This document shows, one piece after another, positions 45,675-56,876 of a stretch of 64,000 bases of DNA; the first letter of the stretch is position 1, and the number at the start of each line of letters is the position of its first letter. A model generated the notes under the pieces. It searched no databases and was not told where the DNA came from. It was given only the letters and a program-made list of their open reading frames with translations. The stretch is from Streptomyces sp. NBC_00654 (GTDB lineage Bacteria > Actinomycetota > Actinomycetes > Streptomycetales > Streptomycetaceae). A program made the position numbers and the translations under genes. The DNA is taken from contig NZ_JAPEOB010000001.1 of assembly GCF_026341775.1 (NCBI RefSeq), forward strand, positions 3,596,001 to 3,660,000. The letters run 5' to 3'.

Positions 45675-46382
45675 ATGGCATTGGCAACGCGGGCGGACCG
45701 ACGGCCGTCCATGACGCGTACACTCTGGGACTCGTCCGTCGGCAAGAAGACGATCATGGCTGTGAGCGGCCTGATCATGCTCGGCTACCTGGTCGTCCAC
45801 ATGGTCGGCAACCTGAAGATCTTCTTCGGATCAGGCGAGTTCAACCACTACGCCCACTGGCTGCGGACCATGGGCGAGCCCTTCCTGCACTACGAGTGGG
45901 CCCTGTGGATCGTCCGGGTGGTGCTCGTCGCCGCCGTCGTGCTGCACGGCGTCTCCGCATACCAGCTGAGCCGGCGCGACATCAGGGCGCGCCCGACCCG
46001 TTACGTCCACCGCAAGCCGCGTGCGAGTTACGCCACCCGGACCATGCGCTGGGGCGGCATCATCCTGGCGCTGTTCATCGTCTGGCACATCCTCGACCTG
46101 ACGACCGGCACCGCGCACCCGGGCGGCTTCCAGTCCGGACGTCCCTACCAGAACGTCATCGACACCTTCTCGACCTGGTACGGGAACACCGTCTACATCG
46201 TCGCGATGCTCGCCATGGGCCTGCACGTCCAGCACGGATTCTGGAGCGCCGCGCAGACCCTGGGCGTCGGCAGCGCCACCCGTGACCGTGTTCTGAAGAC
46301 CCTCGCCAATGTGCTCGCGGCGGTGCTGACGCTGGGCTTCATCTCCATACCCGTCGCCGTCATGACCGGAGTCGTGAGCTGA
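45675..46382 (+). CDS. sdhC: succinate dehydrogenase cytochrome b subunit
   Basis: The 235-aa protein has five membrane helices ([60 protein letters not shown]) and several histidines suitable for two hemes, as in the single-anchor (B. subtilis-like) type of complex II. No sdhD is present, which fits this class. It anchors SdhAB in the membrane and passes electrons to menaquinone. The downstream sdhA starts 1 base after its stop. ATG 45675 was chosen because the promoter predicts a leaderless start there; GTG 45669 is 2 codons upstream. Confidence 0.94.
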   Translation: MALATRADRRPSMTRTLWDSSVGKKTIMAVSGLIMLGYLVVHMVGNLKIFFGSGEFNHYAHWLRTMGEPFLHYEWALWIVRVVLVAAVVLHGVSAYQLSRRDIRARPTRYVHRKPRASYATRTMRWGGIILALFIVWHILDLTTGTAHPGGFQSGRPYQNVIDTFSTWYGNTVYIVAMLAMGLHVQHGFWSAAQTLGVGSATRDRVLKTLANVLAAVLTLGFISIPVAVMTGVVS

Positions 46383-46383
46383 C

Positions 46384-48329
<1,946 letters not shown>

Positions 48330-48333
<4 letters not shown>

Positions 48334-49076
48334 AGCTCACCCTGCGCGTCTGGCGCCAGCAGAACGCCGAGACGCCCGGCGCCATGGCCACCTACCAGGT
48401 CGACGGCATCTCCCAGGACATGTCGTTCCTGGAGATGCTCGACACCCTCAACGAGGAGCTCATCCTCGACGGGGACGAGCCCGTCGCCTTCGACCACGAC
48501 TGCCGCGAAGGCATCTGCGGAGCGTGCAGCCTGGTCATCAACGGCGACGCCCACGGCCCGGAACGCACCACCACCTGCCAGCTCCACATGCGGTCCTTCC
48601 AGGACGGCGACACCATCGACATCGAGCCCTGGCGGGCCGCCGCGTTCCCGGTGGTCAAGGACCTCGTCGTGGACCGCTCGGCCTTCGACCGCATCATCCA
48701 GTCCGGCGGCTACATCTCCGCCCCCACCGGCACCGCCCCGGACGCGCACGCCACGCCCGTGCCCAAGCCGGACGCCGACTTCGCCTTCGAGCACGCCGAG
48801 TGCATCGGCTGCGGCGCGTGTGTGGCGGCCTGCCCCAACGGCTCCGCGATGCTCTTCACCTCGGCGAAGGTCAACCACCTCAATGTGCTGCCGCAGGGCG
48901 CGCCCGAACGTGAGACCCGGGTCCTGGACATGGTCGCGACCATGGACGAGGAGGGCTTCGGCGGCTGCACCCTCACCGGCGAGTGCGCCACGGCCTGCCC
49001 GAAGGGCATTCCGCTGCCGTCGATCGCGGCCATGAACAAGGAGTGGCTGCGCGCGACCCGCAGGGCCGCCCGCTGA
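48330..49076 (+). CDS. sdhB: succinate dehydrogenase/fumarate reductase iron-sulfur subunit
   Basis: The 248-aa protein has an N-terminal plant-type [2Fe-2S] domain ([17 protein letters not shown] plus a later Cys in TTTCQLHMR) and a C-terminal ferredoxin-like domain with two cysteine clusters ([16 protein letters not shown] and [16 protein letters not shown]). It carries electrons from the SdhA FAD to the SdhC hemes and menaquinone. It starts within the end of sdhA (4-bp overlap). A strong hairpin 16 bp after its stop ends the operon. Confidence 0.97.
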
Positions 49077-49091
49077 CCGGACCCGCACACC

Positions 49092-49123
49092 GCTCCTGAC
49101 CCCCGGCCCCGGGGGTCAGGAGC
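49092..49123. terminator. bidirectional terminator between sdhB and the UvrA-like gene
   Basis: A perfect 14-bp stem (49092-49105 with 49110-49123) and 4-nt loop lie between convergent stops at 49076 and 49127. Confidence 0.85.
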
Positions 49124-49126
49124 CGA

Positions 49127-51562
49127 TCACGAGGTCACGCCCCGGCCGTCCGGCCGCAGGGCCCTCGCCAGATAGGGGGCCGTGCGGCTGTCCGCCGCCC
49201 GTGCCACCTCCGCCGGAGTGCCCGTCGCGACGATCCTGCCGCCCCGGCCGCCGCCTCCCGGCCCCAGATCGATCACATGGTCCGCACCCGCCACCACGGC
49301 CATGTCGTGCTCCACGACCACCACCGTGTTCCGCGCGTCCACCAGCCCGTGCAACTGCCGCATCAGCACCTCGACATCGGCCGGATGCAGTCCGGTCGTC
49401 GGCTCGTCCAGCAGATACAGCGTGTGGCCGCGCCGGGTGCGCTGGAGCTCGGCGGCCAGCTTGATCCGCTGGGCCTCGCCGCCCGACAGCTCCGTCGCGG
49501 GCTGACCGAGCCGCAGATACCCCAGCCCCACATCGAGCAGCGTCGACAGACTGCGCCCGGCCGCCGGGGTGCCGGTGAAGAACCCGGCCGCCGACTCCAC
49601 CGTCAGGTCCAGCACCTGCGCGATGGTCAGCCCGCCCAGCGTGACCTCCAGTGTCGCCGGGTTGTAGCGCGCGCCGTGACAGTCGGGGCAGGGCGCGTAC
49701 GTACTGGGCAGGAACAGCAGCTCCACGGAGACGAACCCCTCGCCCTGACAGGTCTCGCACCGCCCGCCCGGCACATTGAAGGAGAACCGCCCCGCCCTGT
49801 AGCCGCGCGCCCGCGCCGTCTCCGTCCCCGCGAACAGCTTCCGTACGACGTCGAAGAGCCCGGTGTACGTGGCCAGATTCGACCGGGGCGTACGGCCGAT
49901 GGGCTTCTGGTCGACCTGGACGAGCCGGTCCACCGCCTCCAGCCCCCGCGCCGACGCGCAGTACCGCGCGCCCCGCGCCCCGGGCGGCCCGTCCGCGGCC
50001 TGCCGGTCCGCCAGTGCCCCGGCCAGCACCTGGCCGACCAGGGTCGACTTCCCCGAACCCGAGACACCGGTCACCGCGGTGAACACCCCGAGCGGGAACT
50101 CCGCGTCGACGCCGCGCACATTGTGCCGGTCCACCCCGGTCAGCCTCAGCCACCCGGACGGCGTCCTCGGCTCCCGTACCGGCGCCGGAGTTCTGTCGAA
50201 CAGGAACCGGCGCGTGGCGGACTGCGGCACGTCCGCGAGCCCGGCGGGCGGCCCGCTGTGCAGCACCCGCCCACCGTGCTCCCCGGCCAGCGGTCCCACA
50301 TCCACCAGCCAGTCCGCGCGCCGCACCACATCCATCTGGTGCTCCACCACGAAGACCGTGTTCCCGGCCTCCTTCAGCCGGCCGAGCACGGCGAGCAGGG
50401 ACTCGGTGTCCGCGGGATGCAGTCCGGCCGAGGGCTCGTCCAGGACGTACACCACCCCGAAGAGCCCCGAACGCAGCTGGGTGGCGAGCCGCAGCCGCTG
50501 CAACTCGCCGGAGGACAGCGTCGGTGCCGTACGGTCCAGGCTGAGATAGCCCAGCCCCAGCTCGGTCACCGTAGCGATCCGCGCCAGCAGATCGGCCGTC
50601 AGTACCCGCGCCGTCTCCCCGCCGCCCGCGAGGGACAGCACCTCGGCGAGCTCGGCGAGGGGCAGCGCGGCCAGCTCGGCGATCGTCCGCCCGCCGAAGG
50701 TGACGGCCATCGCCTCCGGCCGGAGCCTGCTGCCCGCGCAGACCGGGCACGGGGCGCTGGTCAGGAACCGCTCCGCCTTCGCCCGGAGCGTGGCGCTGCG
50801 GGAGTCCGCGAACGTATGCATCACATAGCGCCGGGCGCTCATGTACGTGCCCCGGTACGGGCGTTGGATCCGGCCCGCCTCACGCACCGGATGGACTGTC
50901 ACCACCGGCTGCTCGTCGGTGAACAGGATCCACTCCCGGTCGGCGGCCGGCAGCTCCTCCCACGGCCGGTCCACGTCGTACCCGAGCGCGTCCAGCACAT
51001 CGCGCAGGTTCTTGCCCTGCCAGGCTCCGGGCCAGGCGGCGATCGCCCCGTCCCGGATCGACAGCGAGGCATCCGGTACGAGCAGTTCCTCGGTGGTGCG
51101 GTGGATCCTGCCGAGACCGTGGCACGAGGGGCAGGCCCCGGCCGCCGTGTTCGGGGAGAAGGCGTCGGAGTCGAGCCGCTCGGCGCCCGCCGGATAGTCC
51201 CCGGCCCGGGAGAACAGCATGCGCAGCGAGTTGGAGAGCGTCGTGACCGTACCGACCGAGGAACGCGACCCGGGGGCGGAGCGGCGCTGCTCCAGGGAGA
51301 CCGCGGGCGGCAGTCCGGTGATCTCGCCGACCGCCGGAGCGCCGACCTGGTGGATCAGCCGGCGGGCGTACGGGGCGACGGACTCGAAGTAGCGGCGCTG
51401 GGCCTCGGCGTAGATCGTCCCGAAGGCCAGCGAGGACTTCCCGGACCCCGAGACACCGGTGAACACCGTGAGGGTGTCACGCGGGATGTCGACATGGACG
51501 TCCTGGAGGTTGTGCTCACGGGCGCCTCGCACCCGGACGTACGGATCGTGGGGGGAGGACAT
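49127..51562 (-). CDS. UvrA-like ABC ATPase (UvrA2/DrrC type)
   Basis: The 811-aa protein has two ABC modules with Walker [17 protein letters not shown] and [15 protein letters not shown], two signature motifs ([12 protein letters not shown] and [12 protein letters not shown]), two Walker B segments ([12 protein letters not shown] and [12 protein letters not shown]), and Cys-rich zinc motifs ([18 protein letters not shown]). At about 811 aa instead of about 950 it lacks the UvrB-binding domain, as expected for UvrA2/DrrC-type proteins linked to drug resistance or DNA-damage tolerance rather than core excision repair. No UvrB or antibiotic gene is adjacent. ATG 51562 starts the conserved [12 protein letters not shown] region. 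Confidence 0.93.
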   Translation of the reverse strand: MSSPHDPYVRVRGAREHNLQDVHVDIPRDTLTVFTGVSGSGKSSLAFGTIYAEAQRRYFESVAPYARRLIHQVGAPAVGEITGLPPAVSLEQRRSAPGSRSSVGTVTTLSNSLRMLFSRAGDYPAGAERLDSDAFSPNTAAGACPSCHGLGRIHRTTEELLVPDASLSIRDGAIAAWPGAWQGKNLRDVLDALGYDVDRPWEELPAADREWILFTDEQPVVTVHPVREAGRIQRPYRGTYMSARRYVMHTFADSRSATLRAKAERFLTSAPCPVCAGSRLRPEAMAVTFGGRTIAELAALPLAELAEVLSLAGGGETARVLTADLLARIATVTELGLGYLSLDRTAPTLSSGELQRLRLATQLRSGLFGVVYVLDEPSAGLHPADTESLLAVLGRLKEAGNTVFVVEHQMDVVRRADWLVDVGPLAGEHGGRVLHSGPPAGLADVPQSATRRFLFDRTPAPVREPRTPSGWLRLTGVDRHNVRGVDAEFPLGVFTAVTGVSGSGKSTLVGQVLAGALADRQAADGPPGARGARYCASARGLEAVDRLVQVDQKPIGRTPRSNLATYTGLFDVVRKLFAGTETARARGYRAGRFSFNVPGGRCETCQGEGFVSVELLFLPSTYAPCPDCHGARYNPATLEVTLGGLTIAQVLDLTVESAAGFFTGTPAAGRSLSTLLDVGLGYLRLGQPATELSGGEAQRIKLAAELQRTRRGHTLYLLDEPTTGLHPADVEVLMRQLHGLVDARNTVVVVEHDMAVVAGADHVIDLGPGGGGRGGRIVATGTPAEVARAADSRTAPYLARALRPDGRGVTS

Positions 51563-51623
51563 CGGGGCGTGGCTCCGTACGGAAACTGATCAGGGCGGAG
51601 AATTCGGGGCAAGCGGTTCGATT

Positions 51624-52667
51624 CTAGTACCGCCCGCCCTGGGCGGCCCGGTCCGCGCCCACCGTCCGGCCGGTGAGCGCGGACAGCCGCCGCAGGGAGT
51701 CCAGCAGGCCCTGGCGGTCGTACGTGCTGGTCGTGACCAGTACCTCGTCGGCGCCGGTCTCCCCGATCGCCGTTTCGAGCTGTGCGGCCACCTGCTCCCC
51801 GGTGCCGTGGATGTGCCCGGCGAGGCCCCGCTCGAACATGCTCCGCTCCCGCTCCGTCATGGCGAGGCTCTCGACGCGCTCGGCGGGGGCCAGCGGGGGG
51901 AAGGAGCCATGGGTGCGGGAGTGGGCCATGGACCAGGCTTCGGGTATCAGCAGCCGACGGGCCGCCGCTTCGGTGGCGGCGACCGCGACGGTGCCCGCGA
52001 CGATCACATACGGCTGCGGAGACCGGGCGGACGGCCGGAAGTCCCTGCGGTAGACCTCGACGGCGCGCAACAGCCTGTCCCGGCCGCGCAGATCGCCGAT
52101 GACCAGGGGCAGGCCGGCCGCCGCCGCGATGGCCGCGCCCTCGCCGGTCGCCAGGATGTACGGGGGGATGTCCAGGCCCTCGGCTGGGCGGGCGTGGACC
52201 TGGGGATGGGCCTGCTGGGTGCCGTCCAGCCAGCCGAGCAGTTCGCCCAGCTGCCCGGCGAAGTCGTCGGCGTCCCGCTTGCCGCGGCCCAGCGCCCCGC
52301 GGATGCCGTCGGTGAACCCCACCGAGCGGCCGAGCCCCATGTCGATCCGTCCCGGGAACAGTGAGGCGAGCACCCCGAACTGCTCGGCGACCACGAGCGG
52401 CTGATGGTTGGGGAGCATCACCCCGCCGGTGCCGACCCGGATGGTGGAGGTCACGGCGGCGACGGCGGCGGCCAGCACGGTCGGGGCCGAGCCCGCGACT
52501 CCCGGCACGCTGTGGTGTTCGGAGACCCAGAAGCGGTGGAATCCGAGAGCCTCGGCCTCCTGGGCCAGGCGCACGGTCTCGCGCAGGGCCTGCGGGCCGT
52601 CATGACCCTCGCGGGTGCGGGAACGGTCCAGGACGGAGAAGCGGGTCGACGCGATCGAAGGGCTCAC
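51624..52667 (-). CDS. LLM-class flavin-dependent oxidoreductase
   Basis: The 347-aa protein matches the bacterial-luciferase-like family of type MsnO8 ([71 protein letters not shown]). It would use reduced FMN or F420 in oxidation or reduction of an unknown small molecule in the cytoplasm. GTG 52667 gives the conserved N-terminus ([18 protein letters not shown]). The gene lies 61 bp from the UvrA-like gene on the same strand and is divergent from the HAD phosphatase gene. Confidence 0.88.
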   Translation of the reverse strand: MSPSIASTRFSVLDRSRTREGHDGPQALRETVRLAQEAEALGFHRFWVSEHHSVPGVAGSAPTVLAAAVAAVTSTIRVGTGGVMLPNHQPLVVAEQFGVLASLFPGRIDMGLGRSVGFTDGIRGALGRGKRDADDFAGQLGELLGWLDGTQQAHPQVHARPAEGLDIPPYILATGEGAAIAAAAGLPLVIGDLRGRDRLLRAVEVYRRDFRPSARSPQPYVIVAGTVAVAATEAAARRLLIPEAWSMAHSRTHGSFPPLAPAERVESLAMTERERSMFERGLAGHIHGTGEQVAAQLETAIGETGADEVLVTTSTYDRQGLLDSLRRLSALTGRTVGADRAAQGGRY

Positions 52668-52724
52668 ACCGTGTTCAACGTCCTGCCCCCGCCAGGATTC
52701 CCGGAGGGCCCTTAGGCTGGGGGA

Positions 52725-53213
52725 GTGAGCGACAAGGCGCGGCCACTGGCCGTTTTCGATCTGGACGGCACACTCGCGGACAGTGCCCACCGGCAGCACT
52801 GCCTGGAGGGCCGGACGAAGGACTGGAACGCCTTCTTCACCGCCGCGGTGGATGATCCCCCGCTGGCGGAAGGGGTCGCCCTGGCGCTGGAGTGGGCCGA
52901 GGAGTGCGAGGTCGTCTATCTGACCGGACGGCCGGAGCGGTGCCGCCGCGACACCCTGGACTGGCTGGCCCGGCAGGGGCTGCCCGGGGGCCGGCTTTAT
53001 ATGCGGCGCAACGACGACCGTCGGCCGGCCCGCCGTACCAAGCTGGACAGCCTGAAGCGGCTGGGCCGGACGCGTGAGGTGCGGGTGTTCGTCGATGACG
53101 ACGAGCTGGTCTGCGATGCGGCGGAGGCGGCCGGATTCACCGTGGTGAGGGCCCGCTGGGCGGTCGCCCCGGACGTGCTGAAGGACGCGCAGGAACGCGA
53201 GGGGCGGACCTGA
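52725..53213 (+). CDS. HAD-superfamily phosphatase, polynucleotide-kinase-phosphatase-like
   Basis: The 162-aa protein has the HAD motifs: nucleophile FDLDGTLADS at residues 10-19, motif II YLTGRPE, a lysine in RRTKLDSL and acidic VFVDDDELV. The small size and the TGRPERCRRDTLDWL segment are as in the phosphatase part of T4-type polynucleotide kinases. A 3'-phosphatase role is possible but unproven. GTG start at 52725. Its stop touches the stop of the convergent dodecin gene (53214) with no spacer, so mRNA ends must overlap. Confidence 0.85.
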   Translation: MSDKARPLAVFDLDGTLADSAHRQHCLEGRTKDWNAFFTAAVDDPPLAEGVALALEWAEECEVVYLTGRPERCRRDTLDWLARQGLPGGRLYMRRNDDRRPARRTKLDSLKRLGRTREVRVFVDDDELVCDAAEAAGFTVVRARWAVAPDVLKDAQEREGRT

Positions 53214-53429
53214 TCAGGCATTCTCGTCGAGCCGGAAGCCAACCTTCAGGCCGACTTGGTAGTGCGCGATTCGGCCATCCTCGATGTGTCCGCGCACCTG
53301 GGTGATCTCGAACCAGTCGAGATTGTGCAACGTTTCAGAAGCTCTGGCAACGCCGTTCCGGATCGCCTCATCGATGCCTTCCTCGGAGGTTCCTACGATT
53401 TCGGTGACCCGATAGGTGTGGTTAGGCAT
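53214..53429 (-). CDS. dodecin
   Basis: The 71-aa protein is a full-length dodecin (YRVTEIVGTSEEGIDEAIRN, ASETLHNLDWFEITQVRGHI, HYQVGLKVGFRLDEN). Dodecins assemble into hollow dodecamers that store flavin (often FMN in Streptomyces) or, in some, coenzyme A; the tryptophan that stacks on the ligand is present. It may buffer the flavin used by the LLM oxidoreductase nearby, but this is only suggested by position. ATG 53429 has AGGGGACATAAG upstream. Confidence 0.95.
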   Translation of the reverse strand: MPNHTYRVTEIVGTSEEGIDEAIRNGVARASETLHNLDWFEITQVRGHIEDGRIAHYQVGLKVGFRLDENA

Positions 53430-53517
53430 CTTATGTCCCCTTTCCTGTGACCACGTTGCCTCATTTCGGGATGTCGCGCGAGAGGGAGAATCGGCTCGTC
53501 CCGGGCTCGAGCGGGCC

Positions 53518-53546
53518 TTGACCTGACGAATGGTCCATACCAAAAT
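53518..53546 (+). promoter_or_regulatory. promoter of the solute-binding-protein gene with DasR-like site
   Basis: TTGACC (53518-53523) and CAAAAT (53541-53546) are 17 bp apart. Between them, TGGTCCATACCA (53531-53542) matches the core of the DasR site TGGTCTAGACCA at 10 of 12 positions, placing a possible repressor site inside the promoter. Confidence 0.5.
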
Positions 53547-53630
53547 CCAGCCACGCCCGTGCGAGCGATGCCCGCAGTCCCCCCACACCGGGTTCTGATT
53601 CCGTCGTACCGTTCCGCAGAAGGTGACCCA

Positions 53631-54884
53631 GTGAAAAACCGCATACTCGCCGGAGCCGTCGCGCTCGTCTCTTCCGTCGCTCTCGGTGGATGCGGCTATT
53701 TCTCGGACTCCGGTTCCGGCGACCGCACCGTGACGGTCTGGCTGATGAAGGACAGCGTCTCCCAGGGATTCCTGGACAAGTTCACCAAGTCGTACGAGGA
53801 GGAGCACCCCTCGGTCGATCTGGAGTTCAAGATCCAGGAATGGAGCGGAATCGGCCCCAAGATCATGTCCGCGCTCAAGGGGGACGACGCCCCGGACGTC
53901 ATCGAGGTCGGGAACACCCAGGTGGCCCAGTACGCGGTCAGCGGGGGGCTGCGCGACCTCACCCTCGAATCGATGCGTGACCTGGGCAGCGACGACTGGA
54001 TTCCCGGACTCGCCCAGCCCGGGAGCATCAACGGAGTCCAGTACGGCATCCCCTGGTACGCCGCCAACCGGGTGGTGATCTACAACAAGGACATCTTCGA
54101 GCAGGCGGGCATCAGGACTCCGCCGAAGACCCGCCAGGAGTGGATCGCGGCCGGCGAAAAGCTCAACAGCAACGGAAACCAGGGCATCTATCTCGCGGGC
54201 CAGAACTGGTATGTCCTGGCCGGGTTCATCTGGGACGAGGGCGGGGACCTGGCCGACGAGAACGGCGGCGACTGGGAAGGGGCCCTCGGAACACCGGAGG
54301 CGCTCAAGGGAATGGAGTTCTACAAGGAACTCCAGTCGCTCGGCGACGGGCCCACGGACGCCGACGAGGAGAAGCCCCCGCAGACCGACGTATTCGCCCG
54401 GGGCAACGTCGCGCAGATCATCTCGGTGCCCGGGGCCGCCTCGCTCATCGAGCAGAAGAACCCCGAACTCAAGGGAAAGCTCGGCTACTTCCCCATTCCG
54501 GGCAAGACGGCGAAAGCGCCGGGTTCCGTATTCACCGGAGGCTCCGACCTGATCGTGCCCAAGAACGCCGACCAGCGCAGCGCGGGCATCGAGGTCGTCA
54601 AGGCGCTGGCGAGCGAGAAGTGGCAGACGGAACTCGTCCGGACCATGAGCTATGTGCCCAACAAGCCGAGCCTCGCGCGCGTCATCGGGGACGAGGAGGG
54701 CACCGCGGCGATGGCCGCCGGGGCCACCGAGGGCCGCGCCACCCCCAACTCGCCCCAGTGGGCGGCCGTCGAGGCCGAGAACCCGATCAAGCCGTACATG
54801 ACGGCGGTCCTCCAGGGCGGTGACCCCGCCGAGGAGGCCAAGGCGGCATCGGAGCGGATCACCGCGATGCTCACGGGCAGCTGA
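53631..54884 (+). CDS. extracellular sugar-binding lipoprotein (ABC transporter)
   Basis: The 417-aa protein has a lipoprotein signal (MKNRILAGAVALVSSVAL, lipobox GGC) and a family 1 solute-binding fold (VTVWLMKDSVSQGFLDKFTK, APDVIEVGNTQVAQYAVSGG, GIPWYAANRVVIYNKDIFEQ, FTGGSDLIVPKNAD). It resembles the DasA/NgcE-type binding proteins for chito-oligosaccharides or N-acetylglucosamine in Streptomyces, and a DasR-like site lies in its promoter, which agrees. No permease genes follow (a hairpin does), so it is an orphan that would dock onto permeases encoded elsewhere. GTG 53631 was chosen for the short signal peptide. Confidence 0.88.
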   Translation: MKNRILAGAVALVSSVALGGCGYFSDSGSGDRTVTVWLMKDSVSQGFLDKFTKSYEEEHPSVDLEFKIQEWSGIGPKIMSALKGDDAPDVIEVGNTQVAQYAVSGGLRDLTLESMRDLGSDDWIPGLAQPGSINGVQYGIPWYAANRVVIYNKDIFEQAGIRTPPKTRQEWIAAGEKLNSNGNQGIYLAGQNWYVLAGFIWDEGGDLADENGGDWEGALGTPEALKGMEFYKELQSLGDGPTDADEEKPPQTDVFARGNVAQIISVPGAASLIEQKNPELKGKLGYFPIPGKTAKAPGSVFTGGSDLIVPKNADQRSAGIEVVKALASEKWQTELVRTMSYVPNKPSLARVIGDEEGTAAMAAGATEGRATPNSPQWAAVEAENPIKPYMTAVLQGGDPAEEAKAASERITAMLTGS

Positions 54885-54891
54885 GCCGGCG

Positions 54892-54919
54892 CGGTACGTA
54901 CGCCGGGTCGTACGTACCG
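54892..54919 (+). terminator. terminator after the solute-binding-protein gene
   Basis: A perfect 11-bp stem (CGGTACGTACG with CGTACGTACCG, 6-nt loop) starts 7 bases past the stop. The remainder of the 220-bp spacer shows only another short GC palindrome near 54954. Confidence 0.75.
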
Positions 54920-55104
54920 TCCCCGGACGCGCGCCGGGCCCGTACGCCGGTGCCCCCGCGCGGGGGATTCAGCCGTCGCACATCCCCGCTCTCCGTAGCG
55001 GTCATGTCAAATCCAGCCGGTAGCGGAAGAAGTAAGGGGCCGGGCCGTCGCACCACCGCGGCGGCCCGGCAGCCGCCCTTGCTGATCCGTCCCCGGAGAC
55101 TGCC

Positions 55105-55953
55105 ATGACCGCGCTGCCCACCACCCCTCTTGCCGCCGCCCCGTTCCCCCCGGTCCCGGCCCAGGCCGCCCCCCGCCCCCGGGTCCCGGACCGGCCGGCC
55201 GCGGCCGTTCCCGAGGCCCCCGCCTACCGGGTCTCCCTCGCCACCGGCCAGGACGACGTCCGTGCCGCCCAGCGGCTGCGCCACCTGGTGTTCGCCGGCG
55301 AGCTGGGCGCCCGTCTCGACGGCCCCGAACCCGGTCTGGACATCGACGCCTTCGACGCCTACTGCGACCACCTGCTCGTACGGGAGCCGGCCACCGGAGA
55401 CGTCGTCGCCACCTACCGGCTGCTGCCGCCCGAACGGGCCCGGGTCGCCGGACGGCTCTACGCGGACGGCGAGTTCGACCTCGCGCGGCTCGGACCGATC
55501 CGCCACGACCTGGTCGAGGTCGGCCGTTCCTGCGTCCACCCCGCACACCGCAACGGCGCCGTCATCGCCCTCATCTGGGCCGGACTCGCCCGCTACATGG
55601 AACGCTCCGGCCACACCTGGCTGGCCGGCTGCTGCTCCATATCCCTCGCCGACGGCGGCGCCCTGGCCGCGCGCAGCTGGGAGACCGTCCGTACGAAGCA
55701 CCTGGCGCCCGAGGAGTACTGGGTCAGCCCCCGCCGCCTCTGGGACAGCTCCGGGCACCCCACCGGGACCGGCGGCGCCCGCGCGGATCTGCCGCCCCTG
55801 CTGCGCGGCTACCTGCGCCTGGGCGCCTGGGTGTGCGGAGCCCCGGCGTACGACCCGGACTTCGACGTCGCCGACCTCTACGTCCTGCTGCCCCTGCGCC
55901 GTACCGACCCGCGCTACCTGCGGCACTTCCTCTCCCTCGCCCCGCTGCGATGA
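55105..55953 (+). CDS. GNAT/OlsB-type acyltransferase (ornithine-acyl transferase)
   Basis: The 282-aa protein belongs to the OlsB/hemolysin-like GNAT group (RLRHLVFAGELGARLDGPEP, HLLVREPATGDVVATYRLLP, LVEVGRSCVHPAHRNGAVIA). It would transfer a 3-hydroxyacyl chain from ACP to the amino group of ornithine, giving lyso-ornithine lipid. The first 45 residues are Pro/Ala-rich and probably disordered. The stop overlaps the start of a PlsC-type acyltransferase by 4 bp, exactly the olsBA arrangement. Ornithine lipids are phosphorus-free membrane lipids of Streptomyces. Confidence 0.85.
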   Translation: MTALPTTPLAAAPFPPVPAQAAPRPRVPDRPAAAVPEAPAYRVSLATGQDDVRAAQRLRHLVFAGELGARLDGPEPGLDIDAFDAYCDHLLVREPATGDVVATYRLLPPERARVAGRLYADGEFDLARLGPIRHDLVEVGRSCVHPAHRNGAVIALIWAGLARYMERSGHTWLAGCCSISLADGGALAARSWETVRTKHLAPEEYWVSPRRLWDSSGHPTGTGGARADLPPLLRGYLRLGAWVCGAPAYDPDFDVADLYVLLPLRRTDPRYLRHFLSLAPLR

Positions 55954-56876
55954 GCGCCTGGCTGCCCGCCGCGCCCTGCACCCCGCGCGACTGCGCCGGG
56001 CACCGGGGGGCGGTCCGGCCACCCCTGCCCGCCGCGGCTCTGCTGCTCACCGGGTGCACGCTCGTCCTGCTCGGGGTGGTGTGCGTACCGGCCGTGCTGC
56101 TCCTCGGCACGGCGCACCGCGACCGGCTGATCCGCCGGTGGGCGTACACGGTGGTGCGCGCGTTCGGCGTACGCCTGAGGATCAGCGGCCGGCCGGCCCG
56201 GCGGAGGGAGGCGGGCGCGGGCGAACTCGTGGTCGCCAACCACATCTCCTGGCTCGACATCCCGCTGGTCGCCGCCGCGCTGCCCGGCCGGATGCTCGGC
56301 AAGAAGGAGATCCGCGCCTGGCCGCTGCTCGGCCCGCTGGCCGCGCTCGGCGGCACGCTCTTCATCGAGCGCGACCGGCTGCGCGCCCTGCCGGACGCGG
56401 TGCGCACCGTGGCCGGGGCCCTGCGTTCCGGCTCCCGCGTCGTCGCGTTTCCCGAAGGCAGCACCTGGTGCGGACGGGGCCCCGGCGGCCGGTTCGCGCC
56501 CGCCGTGTTCCAGGCGGCGATCGACGCCGGGGCGAGCGTACGGCCGGTCCGGATCGACTACCGCGTCCACCACGGCCACCGCGGTCGCCAGGACGTCGCC
56601 CCCTCCCGGTGCGGCCCGGAACGTGAGGGCGGCACGGGGGACGCCGCCGGAGCCGTCGCGTTCGTCGGTGACGACCCGCTCGCCGCCTCCCTGTGGCGGG
56701 TGGTGCGGGCTGCCGGACTCACCGCGGAGGTCAGCGTCCTGGCGCCGATCCCCGCGCGCGGTGAGCCCGGCAGAGGGGCGCTCGCCCGTCAGGCCCGCAC
56801 CGCCGTGCTGGCCGCCGGCCGGACGGCCGTGGCCAGCGACAGGGCGAACCGGCCCGCGGAATCCGTCCACCACTGA
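55950..56876 (+). CDS. PlsC/OlsA-type lysophospholipid acyltransferase
   Basis: The 308-aa protein has an N-terminal membrane helix and the PlsC motifs: NHISWLD (HX4D), the GGTLFIERDR segment and FPEGSTW. Coupled by a 4-bp overlap to an OlsB-like gene, it probably adds the second acyl chain to lyso-ornithine lipid, although glycerolipid acylation cannot be excluded. Its last 88 bp overlap, antisense, the end of egtD on the minus strand, so the C-terminal 29 codons are shared coding sequence. Confidence 0.85.
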   Translation: MSAWLPAAPCTPRDCAGHRGAVRPPLPAAALLLTGCTLVLLGVVCVPAVLLLGTAHRDRLIRRWAYTVVRAFGVRLRISGRPARRREAGAGELVVANHISWLDIPLVAAALPGRMLGKKEIRAWPLLGPLAALGGTLFIERDRLRALPDAVRTVAGALRSGSRVVAFPEGSTWCGRGPGGRFAPAVFQAAIDAGASVRPVRIDYRVHHGHRGRQDVAPSRCGPEREGGTGDAAGAVAFVGDDPLAASLWRVVRAAGLTAEVSVLAPIPARGEPGRGALARQARTAVLAAGRTAVASDRANRPAESVHH

